From positions 1 to 50,450 of the forward strand of contig NZ_KB894145.1 in assembly GCF_000374365.1 (NCBI RefSeq): 50,450 nucleotides of DNA, in the 5' to 3' direction. A program made the position numbers and the translations under genes. The DNA comes from Bacteroides gallinarum DSM 18171 = JCM 13658 (GTDB lineage Bacteria > Bacteroidota > Bacteroidia > Bacteroidales > Bacteroidaceae). The notes under the pieces were generated by a model. That model made no database searches. It was given only the letters and a program-made list of their open reading frames with translations, and was not told the origin of the DNA. This document shows positions 9,062 through 18,548 of the stretch, piece after piece (position 1 is the first letter of the stretch; each line of letters starts with the position of its first letter).

Positions 9062-9625
9062 TTATTCACGGATTATTTTAATCACACCGCCCTTGTCCAG
9101 TTTAATGATGCTGGACGGTTTCGGATTACTCATTTCTTCCTGCCGGTAACCTACAATATAGTCCACCGCCGATTTTACCTCTTCGCTGATTTCACCGAAA
9201 TTTTGCGGTGAAGGTTGCCCGCTGATATTGGCAGAGGTCGAAACGATTGCCTTGCGGAACTGTTGGCAAAGGCGTCTGGAAAATTCTTCATTCGTCACCC
9301 TGATACCTACGCTCCCGTCCTCCGCCAGCAAATTCGCCGCCAGATTGCGTGCTCCCGAATAAATGATAGTAAGCGGTTTGTCTGCCAGGTCTATCAAATC
9401 CCATGCCACCTCCGGAACATCCCGGACATAAAAATCCACCTTTACGGAAGAATCTACCAGCACAAGCATCACCTTACTGTCCTGGCGCTGCTTTATTTCA
9501 TATACACGTCGCACCGCATCTTCGTTGGTAGCGTCGCAACCGATTCCCCAAATGGTATCGGTAGGGTATAAAATCACTCCGCCCTCCCGCATTACCTGGC
9601 AGGCTTTTTTAATGTCTTCTATCAT
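9062..9625 (-). CDS. L-threonylcarbamoyladenylate synthase (Sua5/YrdC/TsaC family)
   Basis: This enzyme makes threonylcarbamoyl-AMP from Thr, bicarbonate and ATP, the first step of t6A37 tRNA modification. The product of 187 residues has the YrdC fold with GGVILYPTDTIWGIGCDA near the N-terminus, KQRQDSK for nucleotide binding, and STSANISGQP at about 140. I chose the ATG at 9625 (MIEDIKKA). The longer frame starts with GTG at 9655, only 2 bp from a -7 box and therefore upstream of the likely transcription start. It lacks a Sua5 C-terminal domain, so it is the short TsaC-like form. Confidence 0.88.
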   Translation of the reverse strand: MIEDIKKACQVMREGGVILYPTDTIWGIGCDATNEDAVRRVYEIKQRQDSKVMLVLVDSSVKVDFYVRDVPEVAWDLIDLADKPLTIIYSGARNLAANLLAEDGSVGIRVTNEEFSRRLCQQFRKAIVSTSANISGQPSPQNFGEISEEVKSAVDYIVGYRQEEMSNPKPSSIIKLDKGGVIKIIRE

Positions 9626-9656
9626 TTCTTGATGTATAAATACAGTGATTAACACG

Positions 9657-9664
9657 CAAAAGTA
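9657..9664 (-). promoter_or_regulatory. -7 box for the tsaC-like/ClC/fmt transcript
   Basis: CAAAAGTA reads TACTTTTG on the minus strand, a perfect TAnnTTTG, 31 bp before the chosen ATG at 9625. This position rules out the longer GTG start at 9655. Confidence 0.55.
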
Positions 9665-9953
9665 ACATTTTTTATTTTACCATTGCCTAATCAAACACTT
9701 ATTTAATAATCACACCGGGTTCAACCAGCCGAAAACATCCCTCTTTTTCCGCTTAAAACCATTCTCTGGAAATCGGTGGTAACGACACCTTCCTCAGAGG
9801 TGGTAAAATCAGAAAAACGGTATCGAAAACAATACAGGCTAACACTTCCTCTGAAGCCCGTTATTCAGGATAATCCTTTTTATCCCGCTTTCATTCATCT
9901 TTTTTAGAAAAGATGAATGAAAGGTAACCGGCAAATCAGCCTATCCTGCATAT
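9665..9953. other. Intergenic stretch with a 16-bp perfect inverted repeat
   Basis: No gene is visible here. The main structure is a perfect 16-bp inverted repeat with a 4-nt loop (9888-9903 and 9908-9923), 30 bp past the GH43 stop. It lacks a clear U-run on the minus strand, so termination is uncertain. A GGTGGTAA word occurs twice near 9775-9815. Confidence 0.5.
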
Positions 9954-12032
9954 TTACCGCCCGGAAGGATTAAATTTAATCTTATATGTTTTTACCACAC
10001 CCTTGTTGTCGAATTTTACAATAGCAGTCCCCGAACTCGAAACAGCCTGGGTAATCGCTATTTTTACGTTTTTATCCGTTACCGATGCCGATACCTTGGG
10101 AGTTTCAGTCACCCCGGCCGGAAGTTCATAAACGGTTTCGTACAAATCATAACCGGTAACACCGTTGCTTTCAGTAGACCGGACGGGAGTTGCCGGCATT
10201 TCCACCGGTTTTCCGTCAACCGTGATATTTATTTCCGGAACAAGCGGACGAACTATCTTTTTCTTATCCGAACTGAACCCTAAACCGGCCAAGTCGAAAA
10301 GGTCTTCTCCTCCCTCGCCCTCTGCAACAAGAAATATTGCATGTTTCTTATCCAAGTGGTCTACAAATTCCGATACATTGACTGCAAACTGCGTTATTTC
10401 CTGCGCCGAATTATCCGGAACGACTATCTCACCGATTTTCGTCCCTTTCCAAACCTCATTATCCCACGGACCGTCCAACCATACGTTTACCTTGAATGCT
10501 TTCCGGGTCTTCGGTGTAAGGAAAAGGTTAAAAGCGGTGTTGTTCCCTTTCCGGGTTCCTTCAAAAGCCTTCAACCCCAACTTATCTTTATCCAATCCGC
10601 CGAAACCGAAATATTTATATCCTATTATATTGCCACTCCTTACATTTGTAATAGGGGCATGGTTATTCCAAATATCCCATGCATCCTGCTGAAGACGTAC
10701 ATCAGAAAGATAACACGCAAATCCTGCCGAATAATACCGATAAGGGTCAAGACCGAAAATATGGAAACCTTCCGAAGTTACTTCAGCCCCCTTATACTCA
10801 TTTCCTCGGGAGTCTTTTGCAGTCCAAATATTATCTTCCGCATACGGGTCGTACCCCCTAATAGAGACTTTTCCACCTTCCGCTACCGGCTTTTCATCCC
10901 ATTCCACATGAACCGGAGCCACCATAGCCTGGCGCGCATTTCCGAATCCCCGTGGCGAACGGTGATAGAATACATACCACTGCCCATTAATCTGTTCTAT
11001 ACTTCCGTGAGTATTATGACCGGCATTCGATGTCTGTAACCGGGTTCCGTCCTGATTCAACACCGGTGCACGCGAATCTACCAAAACACCTCCGCTTTTC
11101 CATGGTCCCAACGGCGAATCGCCATAAGCATAACGCAAGGTAGAATTTGTCATATCCAACCCATATTCGCTACCTGAATATCCGCTGTAAATCGTCACAT
11201 ATTTATTTCCGACCTTACGAATGGAAGAAGCCTCGAAAAAGTTGAATGCCCCGAGCTCCTCTCCTGGGAAAATATGCGGGTACGAAATCGAATCGCGCGT
11301 CGAACCGTCTCTACGGCCTGCAGGCATAAAATACGGAATGACTTCCGTTCCGGGACGTACGGAATACATGGTATTCTGGTCTAACTGGGCTGCCAATGAG
11401 CGTTGGAATCCCCAATACCCGTATGCCCTGAAACCTATTTCATAATCAGGGTCGTCCGGGTCTGTAACATACTCTATATAAACGGAAGGGTCGAATCCCA
11501 TAATACTCCCGGGCAAAGTCTTTGTCCCGTCAGCCGTCAAATTGACAGGGGTAAAAGGACCGTCGGGACGCTCCCCTTTGGCAACCATCGCTTCCCTATT
11601 TCTGCCACGGCTGTGAGGAAACAGATAATACTCCTTTTTACCATTTTTCCTTTTCACCTCAACAAGGTCGGGTGCATACATCACGTCCCATTTTCCCTCT
11701 ACCTGATAAGTAAAGATAGGACCTTCGTCACGCCAACTGGACAAGTCCTCCACAGGCGCCGACCACATTCTTATGTCAGCCCCACAATAACTGCCGAAAC
11801 GGACATCATGCGACCCGATGATATAAGCGCGGAACTTTCCGGGATTATCGGGGTCTTCAAAAACACGCGGTTCCCCGTCGGGCAAATGTTCCCACAAAGG
11901 CAGATACGGATTGCCCGCTCCCCGATAAATAAATTTAGAAACGTCCGGCCGACCGTTGCCAGCCACTGCTTTTGTCGCCATAAATCCGCATATAGCCAGA
12001 AATAAAAGTAATAGTACCGATTTGTTTTTCAT
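9954..12032 (-). CDS. Secreted glycoside hydrolase, family 43-like
   Basis: A 692-residue exported protein with a Sec signal peptide (about 1-24). The N-terminal two-thirds reads as a GH43-type five-bladed beta-propeller, typical of beta-xylosidases and arabinofuranosidases. Visible landmarks are DGEPRVFED at about 52-60 (region of the catalytic base), YAPDLVEV near 117, FDPSVYIE near 180, the likely general-acid segment FFEASSIRK near 265, and HNTHGSIEQINGQWYVFYHR near 340. A second beta-rich region (about 440-590) may bind carbohydrate, and the last 95 residues form an Ig-like module. The GH31 neighbour suggests a joint role on hemicellulose side chains. The exact substrate is not readable from sequence. 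Confidence 0.8.
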   Translation of the reverse strand: MKNKSVLLLLFLAICGFMATKAVAGNGRPDVSKFIYRGAGNPYLPLWEHLPDGEPRVFEDPDNPGKFRAYIIGSHDVRFGSYCGADIRMWSAPVEDLSSWRDEGPIFTYQVEGKWDVMYAPDLVEVKRKNGKKEYYLFPHSRGRNREAMVAKGERPDGPFTPVNLTADGTKTLPGSIMGFDPSVYIEYVTDPDDPDYEIGFRAYGYWGFQRSLAAQLDQNTMYSVRPGTEVIPYFMPAGRRDGSTRDSISYPHIFPGEELGAFNFFEASSIRKVGNKYVTIYSGYSGSEYGLDMTNSTLRYAYGDSPLGPWKSGGVLVDSRAPVLNQDGTRLQTSNAGHNTHGSIEQINGQWYVFYHRSPRGFGNARQAMVAPVHVEWDEKPVAEGGKVSIRGYDPYAEDNIWTAKDSRGNEYKGAEVTSEGFHIFGLDPYRYYSAGFACYLSDVRLQQDAWDIWNNHAPITNVRSGNIIGYKYFGFGGLDKDKLGLKAFEGTRKGNNTAFNLFLTPKTRKAFKVNVWLDGPWDNEVWKGTKIGEIVVPDNSAQEITQFAVNVSEFVDHLDKKHAIFLVAEGEGGEDLFDLAGLGFSSDKKKIVRPLVPEINITVDGKPVEMPATPVRSTESNGVTGYDLYETVYELPAGVTETPKVSASVTDKNVKIAITQAVSSSGTAIVKFDNKGVVKTYKIKFNPSGR

Positions 12033-12060
12033 GATTAATCAAAATGTAAATAATGTGTCG

Positions 12061-12093
12061 CAAATGTACGCTATCACCTATCTACCGGTTCAA
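12061..12093 (-). promoter_or_regulatory. Promoter for the GH43 gene
   Basis: CAAATGTA (12061-12068) reads TACATTTG on the minus strand, a perfect -7 box. A TTG (CAA at 12091-12093) stands 22 bp upstream as a partial -33. The GH43 gene therefore has its own promoter, 29 bp before its ATG, and need not depend on read-through from GH31. Confidence 0.5.
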
Positions 12094-12160
12094 CAATCAT
12101 GTTACACATTTATTTCCTGTTGTTACATTATCGGCTAAATAAGTTTAAAATACCGGTAAA

Positions 12161-14749
12161 CTACTTAACCGGCAATCGAATATTCATTTCCTTTCCCTGA
12201 TATGCCACCGTTTTTTCCATAAACGGGCTTATGATACGGAAAGTCCTGTTCGCCTGCATACCGGGATATTCCCCCTGCCTTTCCCCTATCGTCAATATCC
12301 GTTCGCTATCATCCCATTTAAACACGATATTGCTATACGCGCCGCATTCATAATTATAGTTGTCGCCCTCATCCTCGTACAAAGTGAATGAGGCATCCTC
12401 ACCCGGATAAATATGTATATCCAACGGAGCGCCGGGGTTTTCGGAGGCATATTGTTTGGGCATTCCCATAGGGAGAATAGTCCCCCCCTTTACAAACACC
12501 GGAATCCTGTCTATCGAAACCGGAACATCTACATATTGCCCTCCCTTGTATTTCTCACCGTTCCAAAAATCCACCCAGCCTGCAGCGTGTTCAGGAAGAT
12601 AAGTCCTCCACTTCCGCACATTGCCCTGAGTTACGGGGTTAATCAATAAAGATTTTCCAAACATATATTCATTCCGCTGTTCCAGAGCCTCCTTGTCTTG
12701 CGAAAAATCAAAAACCAGCGGACGCATGAAAGTGCCTCCCCGATAAGAAACCGATGCAGCGTGTGAATATATGTATGGCAACAAACGATAACGCAACTCC
12801 AGAAACTCGGTAACGACACGTTCCACCTCTTTTCCATACCGCCACGGTTCCGTCTGGCTCATATAACCGTGAACACGCATCAGCGGAAGGAAAGTTCCGG
12901 CTTGTATCCAACGCAACATAAGTTCCTGATAATCTTTATTCGTATACTGGTCACCCGGACGGAAAAAGCCACCCGCATCATACGTCCACCAGGGCAGGCC
13001 GGTCGCCATTTGCCCCAACCCGCCAGCTATTTGCCGGCGGAGCGTTTCCCAGTCATTGCCCACATCGCCCGACCATGTTACCGCACCATACCGTTGCATA
13101 CCCGAAAAAGCGCTTCGGGTCAATATCATGGCACGCCGTTCCGCATCATCTTTCCGCAAACCCTCGTAAACAGTCTTATTCACAAAAAGCGGATATACAT
13201 TACGATAGAACTCACCCGGTACTTTTCCGTTATTTACCCGGCGGTTCAACAAATCGTCATTCTCCGGCTCCGTGGCATCCTGCCACCATGCATCGATTTT
13301 ATAAGGCTTCAATAAGTTGCTGCTAAAGTTACGCCAATAAAACGCAGCGGCGGCAGGATTGAAAAAGTCAATCCAGTCAGTACCGGGAATATAAAATCCC
13401 CTTGCCTCCATTTGTTTTCCGAGTACCGACTGCTTATCTACTTTAGACCAGACAGACAGCATCAAACGGATATTCATATTATGCAGTTCAAGAACCATTT
13501 CAGCTGGATTCGGATATTTGTCTTCATCAAATTGCATGGCGTTCCACCCATACTTACCCCACCATTGCCAATCTTGCACAATCACATCCACCGGAAGTTT
13601 TCGTTTCCTGAACTCATGTGCATTTTCCAATAATTCCGCCTGTGTGTTATAGCGTTCCCGGCAATGGATATAGCCCAATGCCCAAAGCGGCAACATAGGC
13701 GCTTCGCCTGTCAACTGCCGGTAACCGGCTATTACCTCATCGGCATTTCCAGAAAACACGGTATAATCCAGCGATTGCGCCACCGGCGAACGGAAAACCG
13801 TCTCATCGTTTACCTGCCGCCAATACAATACAGGAGCATCCTCCTGTACACCCTGTACCTCGACAGTATGTTCTCCCTTCGACAAATTTACGATAACAGA
13901 AGTCGTAGGCGGAAGCCATAGATTATTGACATCGACAATCTTATTTCCGTCGATAGCCATATAATACTTGCGTGCCATACGTTGCCCCACATCCAGCAAC
14001 AACCCGTACTGCCCGGCGGCAGGAACGCTAAAGGTCGCTGTAAACGATTTGAAAAGACGAGTTTCACGCTTATTCCCCTTCGTACTTGTTGCGTCTACCG
14101 TAACAGCCTGCCCGTCTGCCTTTGCAGGTATCAGCTTTACAGCCTCATCGGCAGGATTGAATTCCGTCAAGCCATAGTTATTCCACAATATACCATATCC
14201 CTTATTAGAAAGAACGAAAGGAATTGCGATTTGGGTATTTACCTGTGTCAGACGCCTGGGCAGCCCCCGTACATTCAAATAACCGTCTTGAAACTGTCCC
14301 GTACCAAACAAGTACTCATCGGCAGGCGATAAGAAACGCTGTTCCGCCATAAAGGTCGGCTCGCCTTGAATCGTAGAATTCTGCAACAAACGACCTCCTT
14401 CCTTTTCCTGCAAGATAATTTGCCCGACGGCATCGGTAAAAGTCAGCATACGACGCTGTTTATCAAAAACGACATTAATCTTATCAAGCGAAAGCTTTAG
14501 CGACTTATCATCCTCTTTTACCTTATATATAGGCGAACCCACTTTTTCCGTATAAATCAGTTCCTCCGCCGCAACAGCCTCTGTCTTGGCAAACCGTACA
14601 CGAACCGCACTCCGACTAAGCGGTTGTAGAGAAAGCTTTCCTCCAGGCAACTCGATAGTTACGCCGCAGTTTTCAGAAAGACTGTTTTGAGCAAAAGCCG
14701 TAAAACACCCCACCAAGCATACAAATAAAGAAAACACTATTCTTGTCAT
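12161..14749 (-). CDS. Secreted GH31 alpha-glycosidase (alpha-xylosidase-like) with PA14-like insert
   Basis: An 862-residue exported enzyme with a signal peptide (about 1-20). The N-terminal beta-sandwich is interrupted by a PA14-like module (about 230-325, including AAGQYGLLLDVGQRMARKYY). The (beta/alpha)8 barrel follows from about 345 to 690, and C-terminal beta domains end the protein. The nucleophile is Asp 491 in WWQDATEPE, and the acid/base Asp lies in WSGDVGNDW. The PA14 insertion is a hallmark of characterised xyloglucan-active alpha-xylosidases of GH31, so release of xylose from xyloglucan oligosaccharides is the best guess. The GH43 gene follows 128 bp downstream. No SusC/SusD pair lies nearby. 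Confidence 0.85.
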   Translation of the reverse strand: MTRIVFSLFVCLVGCFTAFAQNSLSENCGVTIELPGGKLSLQPLSRSAVRVRFAKTEAVAAEELIYTEKVGSPIYKVKEDDKSLKLSLDKINVVFDKQRRMLTFTDAVGQIILQEKEGGRLLQNSTIQGEPTFMAEQRFLSPADEYLFGTGQFQDGYLNVRGLPRRLTQVNTQIAIPFVLSNKGYGILWNNYGLTEFNPADEAVKLIPAKADGQAVTVDATSTKGNKRETRLFKSFTATFSVPAAGQYGLLLDVGQRMARKYYMAIDGNKIVDVNNLWLPPTTSVIVNLSKGEHTVEVQGVQEDAPVLYWRQVNDETVFRSPVAQSLDYTVFSGNADEVIAGYRQLTGEAPMLPLWALGYIHCRERYNTQAELLENAHEFRKRKLPVDVIVQDWQWWGKYGWNAMQFDEDKYPNPAEMVLELHNMNIRLMLSVWSKVDKQSVLGKQMEARGFYIPGTDWIDFFNPAAAAFYWRNFSSNLLKPYKIDAWWQDATEPENDDLLNRRVNNGKVPGEFYRNVYPLFVNKTVYEGLRKDDAERRAMILTRSAFSGMQRYGAVTWSGDVGNDWETLRRQIAGGLGQMATGLPWWTYDAGGFFRPGDQYTNKDYQELMLRWIQAGTFLPLMRVHGYMSQTEPWRYGKEVERVVTEFLELRYRLLPYIYSHAASVSYRGGTFMRPLVFDFSQDKEALEQRNEYMFGKSLLINPVTQGNVRKWRTYLPEHAAGWVDFWNGEKYKGGQYVDVPVSIDRIPVFVKGGTILPMGMPKQYASENPGAPLDIHIYPGEDASFTLYEDEGDNYNYECGAYSNIVFKWDDSERILTIGERQGEYPGMQANRTFRIISPFMEKTVAYQGKEMNIRLPVK

Positions 14750-15131
14750 ATTCCATATTTTTTAATTCCGCACTCAATATCTACCGGTAAAATGCAGAAT
14801 AATATTGACATAAACAAACAATCCGCTTATATTCATATCATTCCGACTATATCCATAAACAGTACGATTCGAGCCTCATCCCAACCCGGTCATAATAATT
14901 ATAGCCGACCTATATTCGCATTATCACCGATGAACCGCCCCCAATATACACTATATTCAATAAAACAGGTATTTCATAGCTTCCGAATATTAACGTAAAG
15001 CATTACGTAGTTTTAACCAAAATTAAGAAGAGCCCGTTCTAAACCATAAAAACAAAAAAACTTCATCCGAACACAGCAATTATTCCCCTCTCATTTTTTC
15101 ATATCCTGAAACATAACTCACGAAAAATACG
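14750..15131. other. AT-rich divergent intergenic region
   Basis: This is the upstream region of both the leftward GH31 gene and the rightward thioesterase gene. I see no gene, strong hairpin or clear -7 box for GH31. The 68-codon frame at 14792-14998 has no family resemblance and no promoter, so I left it out. Confidence 0.5.
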
Positions 15132-15139
15132 TATCTTTG
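15132..15139 (+). promoter_or_regulatory. -7 box for the thioesterase gene
   Basis: TATCTTTG is a perfect TAnnTTTG. It implies a leader of about 110 nt before the ATG at 15255. No function is evident for the leader. Confidence 0.5.
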
Positions 15140-15254
15140 CCCGAGTTTGAAAGCCTGTTTTTAATTATTCATTAAGATATTGATAATCTTGATTTTCGCA
15201 GACGGGAAGTCCTGCATTTTATAGCGATATTAAAACAAAGTTTAAGAGAAAACA

Positions 15255-15689
15255 ATGGAAGATATTAAATTTAACCACACACTACCTATACAACTGCGCT
15301 TCAACGACGTCGATAAGTTCGGTCACGTCAACAATACCGTTTACTTCTCTTTTTACGATTTAGGCAAAACAGAATATTTCGCCTCCGTATGCCCACACGT
15401 AGACTGGCAAAAAGACGGCATCGTCGTCGTCCATATCGAAGCAGATTTCCTGGCACAGATTTACGGTTCCGGCCACATTGCCGTACAAACCGCCGTAACC
15501 AAAATCGGAACGAAGAGTTTCCACCTTGCCCAGCGCGTTATCGACACGGAAACGCACGAGGTGAAATGTACCTGCACCTCCGTCATGGTAACATACGACC
15601 TCAGCAAGCATGAGTCCAAGCCGCTAACGGAAGAATGGGTCGAGGCAATTTGCAAATACGAAGGACGGGACTTGCGTAAAAAACAATAA
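15255..15689 (+). CDS. 4-hydroxybenzoyl-CoA-type acyl-CoA thioesterase
   Basis: A 144-residue hotdog-fold protein that probably hydrolyses acyl-CoA thioesters in the cytoplasm. The N-terminal signature RFNDVDKFGHVNNTVYFSF (about 16-34) holds the catalytic Asp and His region of the 4HBT family. The rest alternates strands in the usual pattern and ends at about residue 130. It is monocistronic: yaaA converges on it, with a hairpin between. The substrate is unknown. Confidence 0.82.
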   Translation: MEDIKFNHTLPIQLRFNDVDKFGHVNNTVYFSFYDLGKTEYFASVCPHVDWQKDGIVVVHIEADFLAQIYGSGHIAVQTAVTKIGTKSFHLAQRVIDTETHEVKCTCTSVMVTYDLSKHESKPLTEEWVEAICKYEGRDLRKKQ

Positions 15690-15705
15690 AGCATACCTAT
15701 CACGA

Positions 15706-15737
15706 CAGTCGTCGCTGCCCGAGCACGGCGACGACTG
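15706..15737. terminator. Hairpin between convergent thioesterase and yaaA genes
   Basis: A 10-bp perfect GC-rich stem (CAGTCGTCGC at 15706-15715, GCGACGACTG at 15728-15737) has a 12-nt loop. It lacks a T-run on either strand. The position between convergent genes suggests transcript 3'-end formation or protection. Confidence 0.45.
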
Positions 15738-15756
15738 CCATTACCATATCGGCAGG

Positions 15757-16521
15757 TTATCCCAATGCAAACAGCAAACGGTCGTCCGTGCTACGCTTCT
15801 CGTCGAATGCAAACCCTTCCCACGAAAATCCCCTCAAATCTTCCGGACGTTCAACACGGTTCTTGATTATGTAACGCACCATTTCTCCCCGGCACATCTT
15901 GGCATAAATAACGACCGTTTTCAGCTTGCCGCCTTTCCAAACCTGAAAATCGGGAGTAACCACCCGTACCTCTTCCTCCACCCGTTTCCAGTCAAACAAT
16001 TCCTTCATCTCACTACTTGCCAGATTAACCAGCACACCACCCCGGCACTTGATTTCCGTAATGAAATAATCGGTCAATAACGGTTTCCAGTAATCGAACA
16101 TGGATACTCCGCCCTTTCCGGGCAGCCGTACACTCCCCTCCAAGCGATAAGGCTTGATGCCGTCCAACGGACGAAGCAACCCGTAAAGGAAAGAAGTAAT
16201 ACGGAGGTGCTCCTGCGCATAACGGAAATCCTCATCTGTAAAATCCTTGGGCAAGATACGTTTATAAACCGCCCCGGTATATGCACCGATTGCCGGCATA
16301 GAGCGATTGTCCTCCGAACAGAAATCATGAAAACGAAGCTTGTTCTCCGCTGCAATCCTATAATTCACCTTCAAGAGCCTTTCCAGCTCCACAGCAGGTA
16401 CCTGCGACATTTCTAACGCATTCTGCACAGCCTCCGCCTCGAAATGCGGAACGGTAACTTCGGGCACGGTCAACGGACAATGCGACGCCATAGTCTTGGC
16501 ACAAGAGATAAAAGTAAGCAT
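15757..16521 (-). CDS. yaaA: Peroxide stress protein YaaA (DUF328/UPF0246)
   Basis: A 254-residue cytoplasmic protein of the YaaA family, which in E. coli lowers free iron during hydrogen peroxide stress and binds DNA. The family starts with MLTFISCAKTM, as here. Conserved stretches such as YTGAVYKRI (about 80), RITSFLYGLLRPLDGIKPYRLE (about 107-128) and YAKMCRGEMVRYIIKNR (about 206-222) are clear. No OxyR-type site was recognised upstream; a -7 box is present. Confidence 0.9.
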   Translation of the reverse strand: MLTFISCAKTMASHCPLTVPEVTVPHFEAEAVQNALEMSQVPAVELERLLKVNYRIAAENKLRFHDFCSEDNRSMPAIGAYTGAVYKRILPKDFTDEDFRYAQEHLRITSFLYGLLRPLDGIKPYRLEGSVRLPGKGGVSMFDYWKPLLTDYFITEIKCRGGVLVNLASSEMKELFDWKRVEEEVRVVTPDFQVWKGGKLKTVVIYAKMCRGEMVRYIIKNRVERPEDLRGFSWEGFAFDEKRSTDDRLLFALG

Positions 16522-16572
16522 AACCCCGGTTTGTTTTTATGGTATAAAAGTATCCTTCTTATTTAGACAGCA

Positions 16573-16580
16573 CAAAAATA
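16573..16580 (-). promoter_or_regulatory. -7 box for yaaA
   Basis: CAAAAATA reads TATTTTTG on the minus strand, a perfect TAnnTTTG, 52 bp before the yaaA ATG. No -33 TTTG is evident. Confidence 0.45.
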
Positions 16581-16759
16581 AGAGGATTTTAGGAGAGAAT
16601 ACACATCGTTAAGAATATTTTCTATAGAATTCACAACGGTTTCAAGAGTTTTTCATACCTTTACAGCTTGTTGGAGAAATAGCCCTTATCAGGCGGATAG
16701 TAAAATCCTCTTTATCCTCCGGCATTTTGAGATAGAAAAAGAAAAAAATAATATATAAA

Positions 16760-18475
16760 ATGACCCACAAATGGAATTATTTACCCATTACATCCGAGCA
16801 GGCAGAAGCAAGCCAACGACTGGCCCAAGAATTAGGGATTAGCCCGATACTTGGGGAATTGCTGGTGGAGCGGGGAATAACGACGGCGGCAGCAGCCAAA
16901 AAGTTTTTCCGCCCGCAACTACCGGATTTGTACGACCCGTTCCTTATGAAAGATATGGACGTGGCCGTAGAGCGCCTGAACAGGGCAATGGGGAAGAAAG
17001 AGCGCATTCTGATTTACGGAGATTATGACGTAGACGGAACCACGGCCGTGGCCTTAGTCTACAAGTTTATTCAACAGTTCTATTCGAACATAGATTACTA
17101 CATCCCCGACCGTTACAACGAAGGGTATGGAGTTTCCACCAAAGGTGTAGACTACGCCGCCGCAACCGGCGTGGGGCTGATTATCGTACTGGACTGCGGC
17201 ATCAAAGCCGTAGACGAGATTACGTATGCCAAAGAGAAAGGCATCGACTTCATCATCTGCGACCACCATGTACCCGACGAGATTCTGCCGCCTGCCGTAG
17301 CTATCCTGAATGCCAAACGCGAAGACAATACCTACCCTTACGAACACCTTTCGGGCTGCGGGGTAGGCTTTAAGTTCATGCAGGCATTCGCTATCAACAA
17401 CGGCATCGAGTTTCATCACCTGATACCCTTGTTAGACCTGGTTGCGGTGAGCATAGCTTCGGACATCGTACCGATTATGGGAGAAAACCGCATCCTCGCC
17501 TACCACGGCTTGAAACAGCTCAACAGCAATCCGAGCGTAGGGCTGAAAGCCATTATCGACGTATGCGGGCTGTCAGAAAAAGAAATCACCGTTAGCGACA
17601 TCGTATTCAAGATAGGTCCGCGTATCAACGCCTCGGGACGTATCCAGAACGGAAAAGAAGCGGTAGACCTGCTGACCGAGAAAGACTTCTCGCTCGCTCT
17701 GGAAAAAGCCGGGCAAATCAACCAGTACAACGAAACCCGCAAAGACCTCGACAAGACGATGACCGAGGAAGCCAACCAGATTGTAGCCGAACTGGAAGGG
17801 CTTGCCGACCGCCGTTCTATCGTACTGTACAACGAAGACTGGCACAAAGGAGTCATCGGCATCGTTGCCTCCCGCCTGACGGAAGTATATTACCGTCCTG
17901 CCGTAGTACTGACACGCACGGACGATATGGCAACCGGCTCGGCACGTTCTGTTTCGGGCTTCGACGTATACAAAGCTATCGAATACTGCCGTGATTTGCT
18001 GGAAAACTTCGGCGGACACACCTATGCAGCCGGTCTGTCCATGAAAGTAGAGAACGTACCCGCCTTTACCAAACGCTTCGAAGAATTCGTGTCCCAGCAC
18101 ATCCTGCCGGAACAAACCAGCGCCGTAATCGACATCAATGCGGAAATCGACTTCCGGGACATAACCCCGAAATTCTGTAGCGACCTGAAAAAGTTCAACC
18201 CCTTCGGTCCCGACAATACCAAACCGGTATTCTGCACCCACAACGTGTACGACTACGGAACCAGCAAAGTAGTAGGGCGCGACCAGGAACACATCAAGCT
18301 GGAACTGGTAGACAACAAATCGAACAATGTCATGAACGGCATCGCATTCGGACAAAGTTCCCACGTTCGCTACATCAAGACCAAGCGTTCCTTCGACATC
18401 TGCTACACCATTGAAGAAAACACCCATAAACGGGGAGAAGTACAGTTGCAAATCGAAGATATAAAACCCAATTAG
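16760..18475 (+). CDS. recJ: Single-stranded-DNA-specific 5'-3' exonuclease RecJ
   Basis: RecJ degrades single-stranded DNA from the 5' end in RecF-type recombination and base-excision repair. The 571-residue protein has the DHH core: YGDYDVDGTTA (D88, D90, D92), LDCG near 145, and DHH at 168-170. The DHHA1 domain includes SARSVSGFDV and GGHTYAAGLSMK (about 405-420), and a C-terminal OB-like domain completes it. It is followed by recQ, and RecJ and RecQ cooperate in E. coli, so the adjacency makes functional sense. The start ATG lies in a 238-bp divergent gap with yaaA; a weak -7-like TACCTTTA lies near 16656. Confidence 0.93.
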   Translation: MTHKWNYLPITSEQAEASQRLAQELGISPILGELLVERGITTAAAAKKFFRPQLPDLYDPFLMKDMDVAVERLNRAMGKKERILIYGDYDVDGTTAVALVYKFIQQFYSNIDYYIPDRYNEGYGVSTKGVDYAAATGVGLIIVLDCGIKAVDEITYAKEKGIDFIICDHHVPDEILPPAVAILNAKREDNTYPYEHLSGCGVGFKFMQAFAINNGIEFHHLIPLLDLVAVSIASDIVPIMGENRILAYHGLKQLNSNPSVGLKAIIDVCGLSEKEITVSDIVFKIGPRINASGRIQNGKEAVDLLTEKDFSLALEKAGQINQYNETRKDLDKTMTEEANQIVAELEGLADRRSIVLYNEDWHKGVIGIVASRLTEVYYRPAVVLTRTDDMATGSARSVSGFDVYKAIEYCRDLLENFGGHTYAAGLSMKVENVPAFTKRFEEFVSQHILPEQTSAVIDINAEIDFRDITPKFCSDLKKFNPFGPDNTKPVFCTHNVYDYGTSKVVGRDQEHIKLELVDNKSNNVMNGIAFGQSSHVRYIKTKRSFDICYTIEENTHKRGEVQLQIEDIKPN

Positions 18476-18486
18476 TTCAGTTGAAA

Positions 18487-18548
18487 GTTGAGAATTGAGA
18501 GTTGAAAGCCAAGCTACACAATCAGGCTTTCAACTCCTAACTCTCAAC
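18487..18548 (+). terminator. Large imperfect hairpin after recJ
   Basis: The arms 18487-18510 and 18525-18548 pair at 21 of 24 positions around a 14-nt loop. The arms are built from GTTGAGA/TTGAAAG words and their complements. No T-run follows, so true termination is uncertain. It may stabilise the recJ 3' end. Its right arm overlaps the 52-bp duplication. Confidence 0.45.

Noticed and set aside
14792..14998. 68-codon open frame in the GH31/thioesterase gap
   Set aside because: It has no -7 box, no family resemblance, and composition like the surrounding AT-rich gap.
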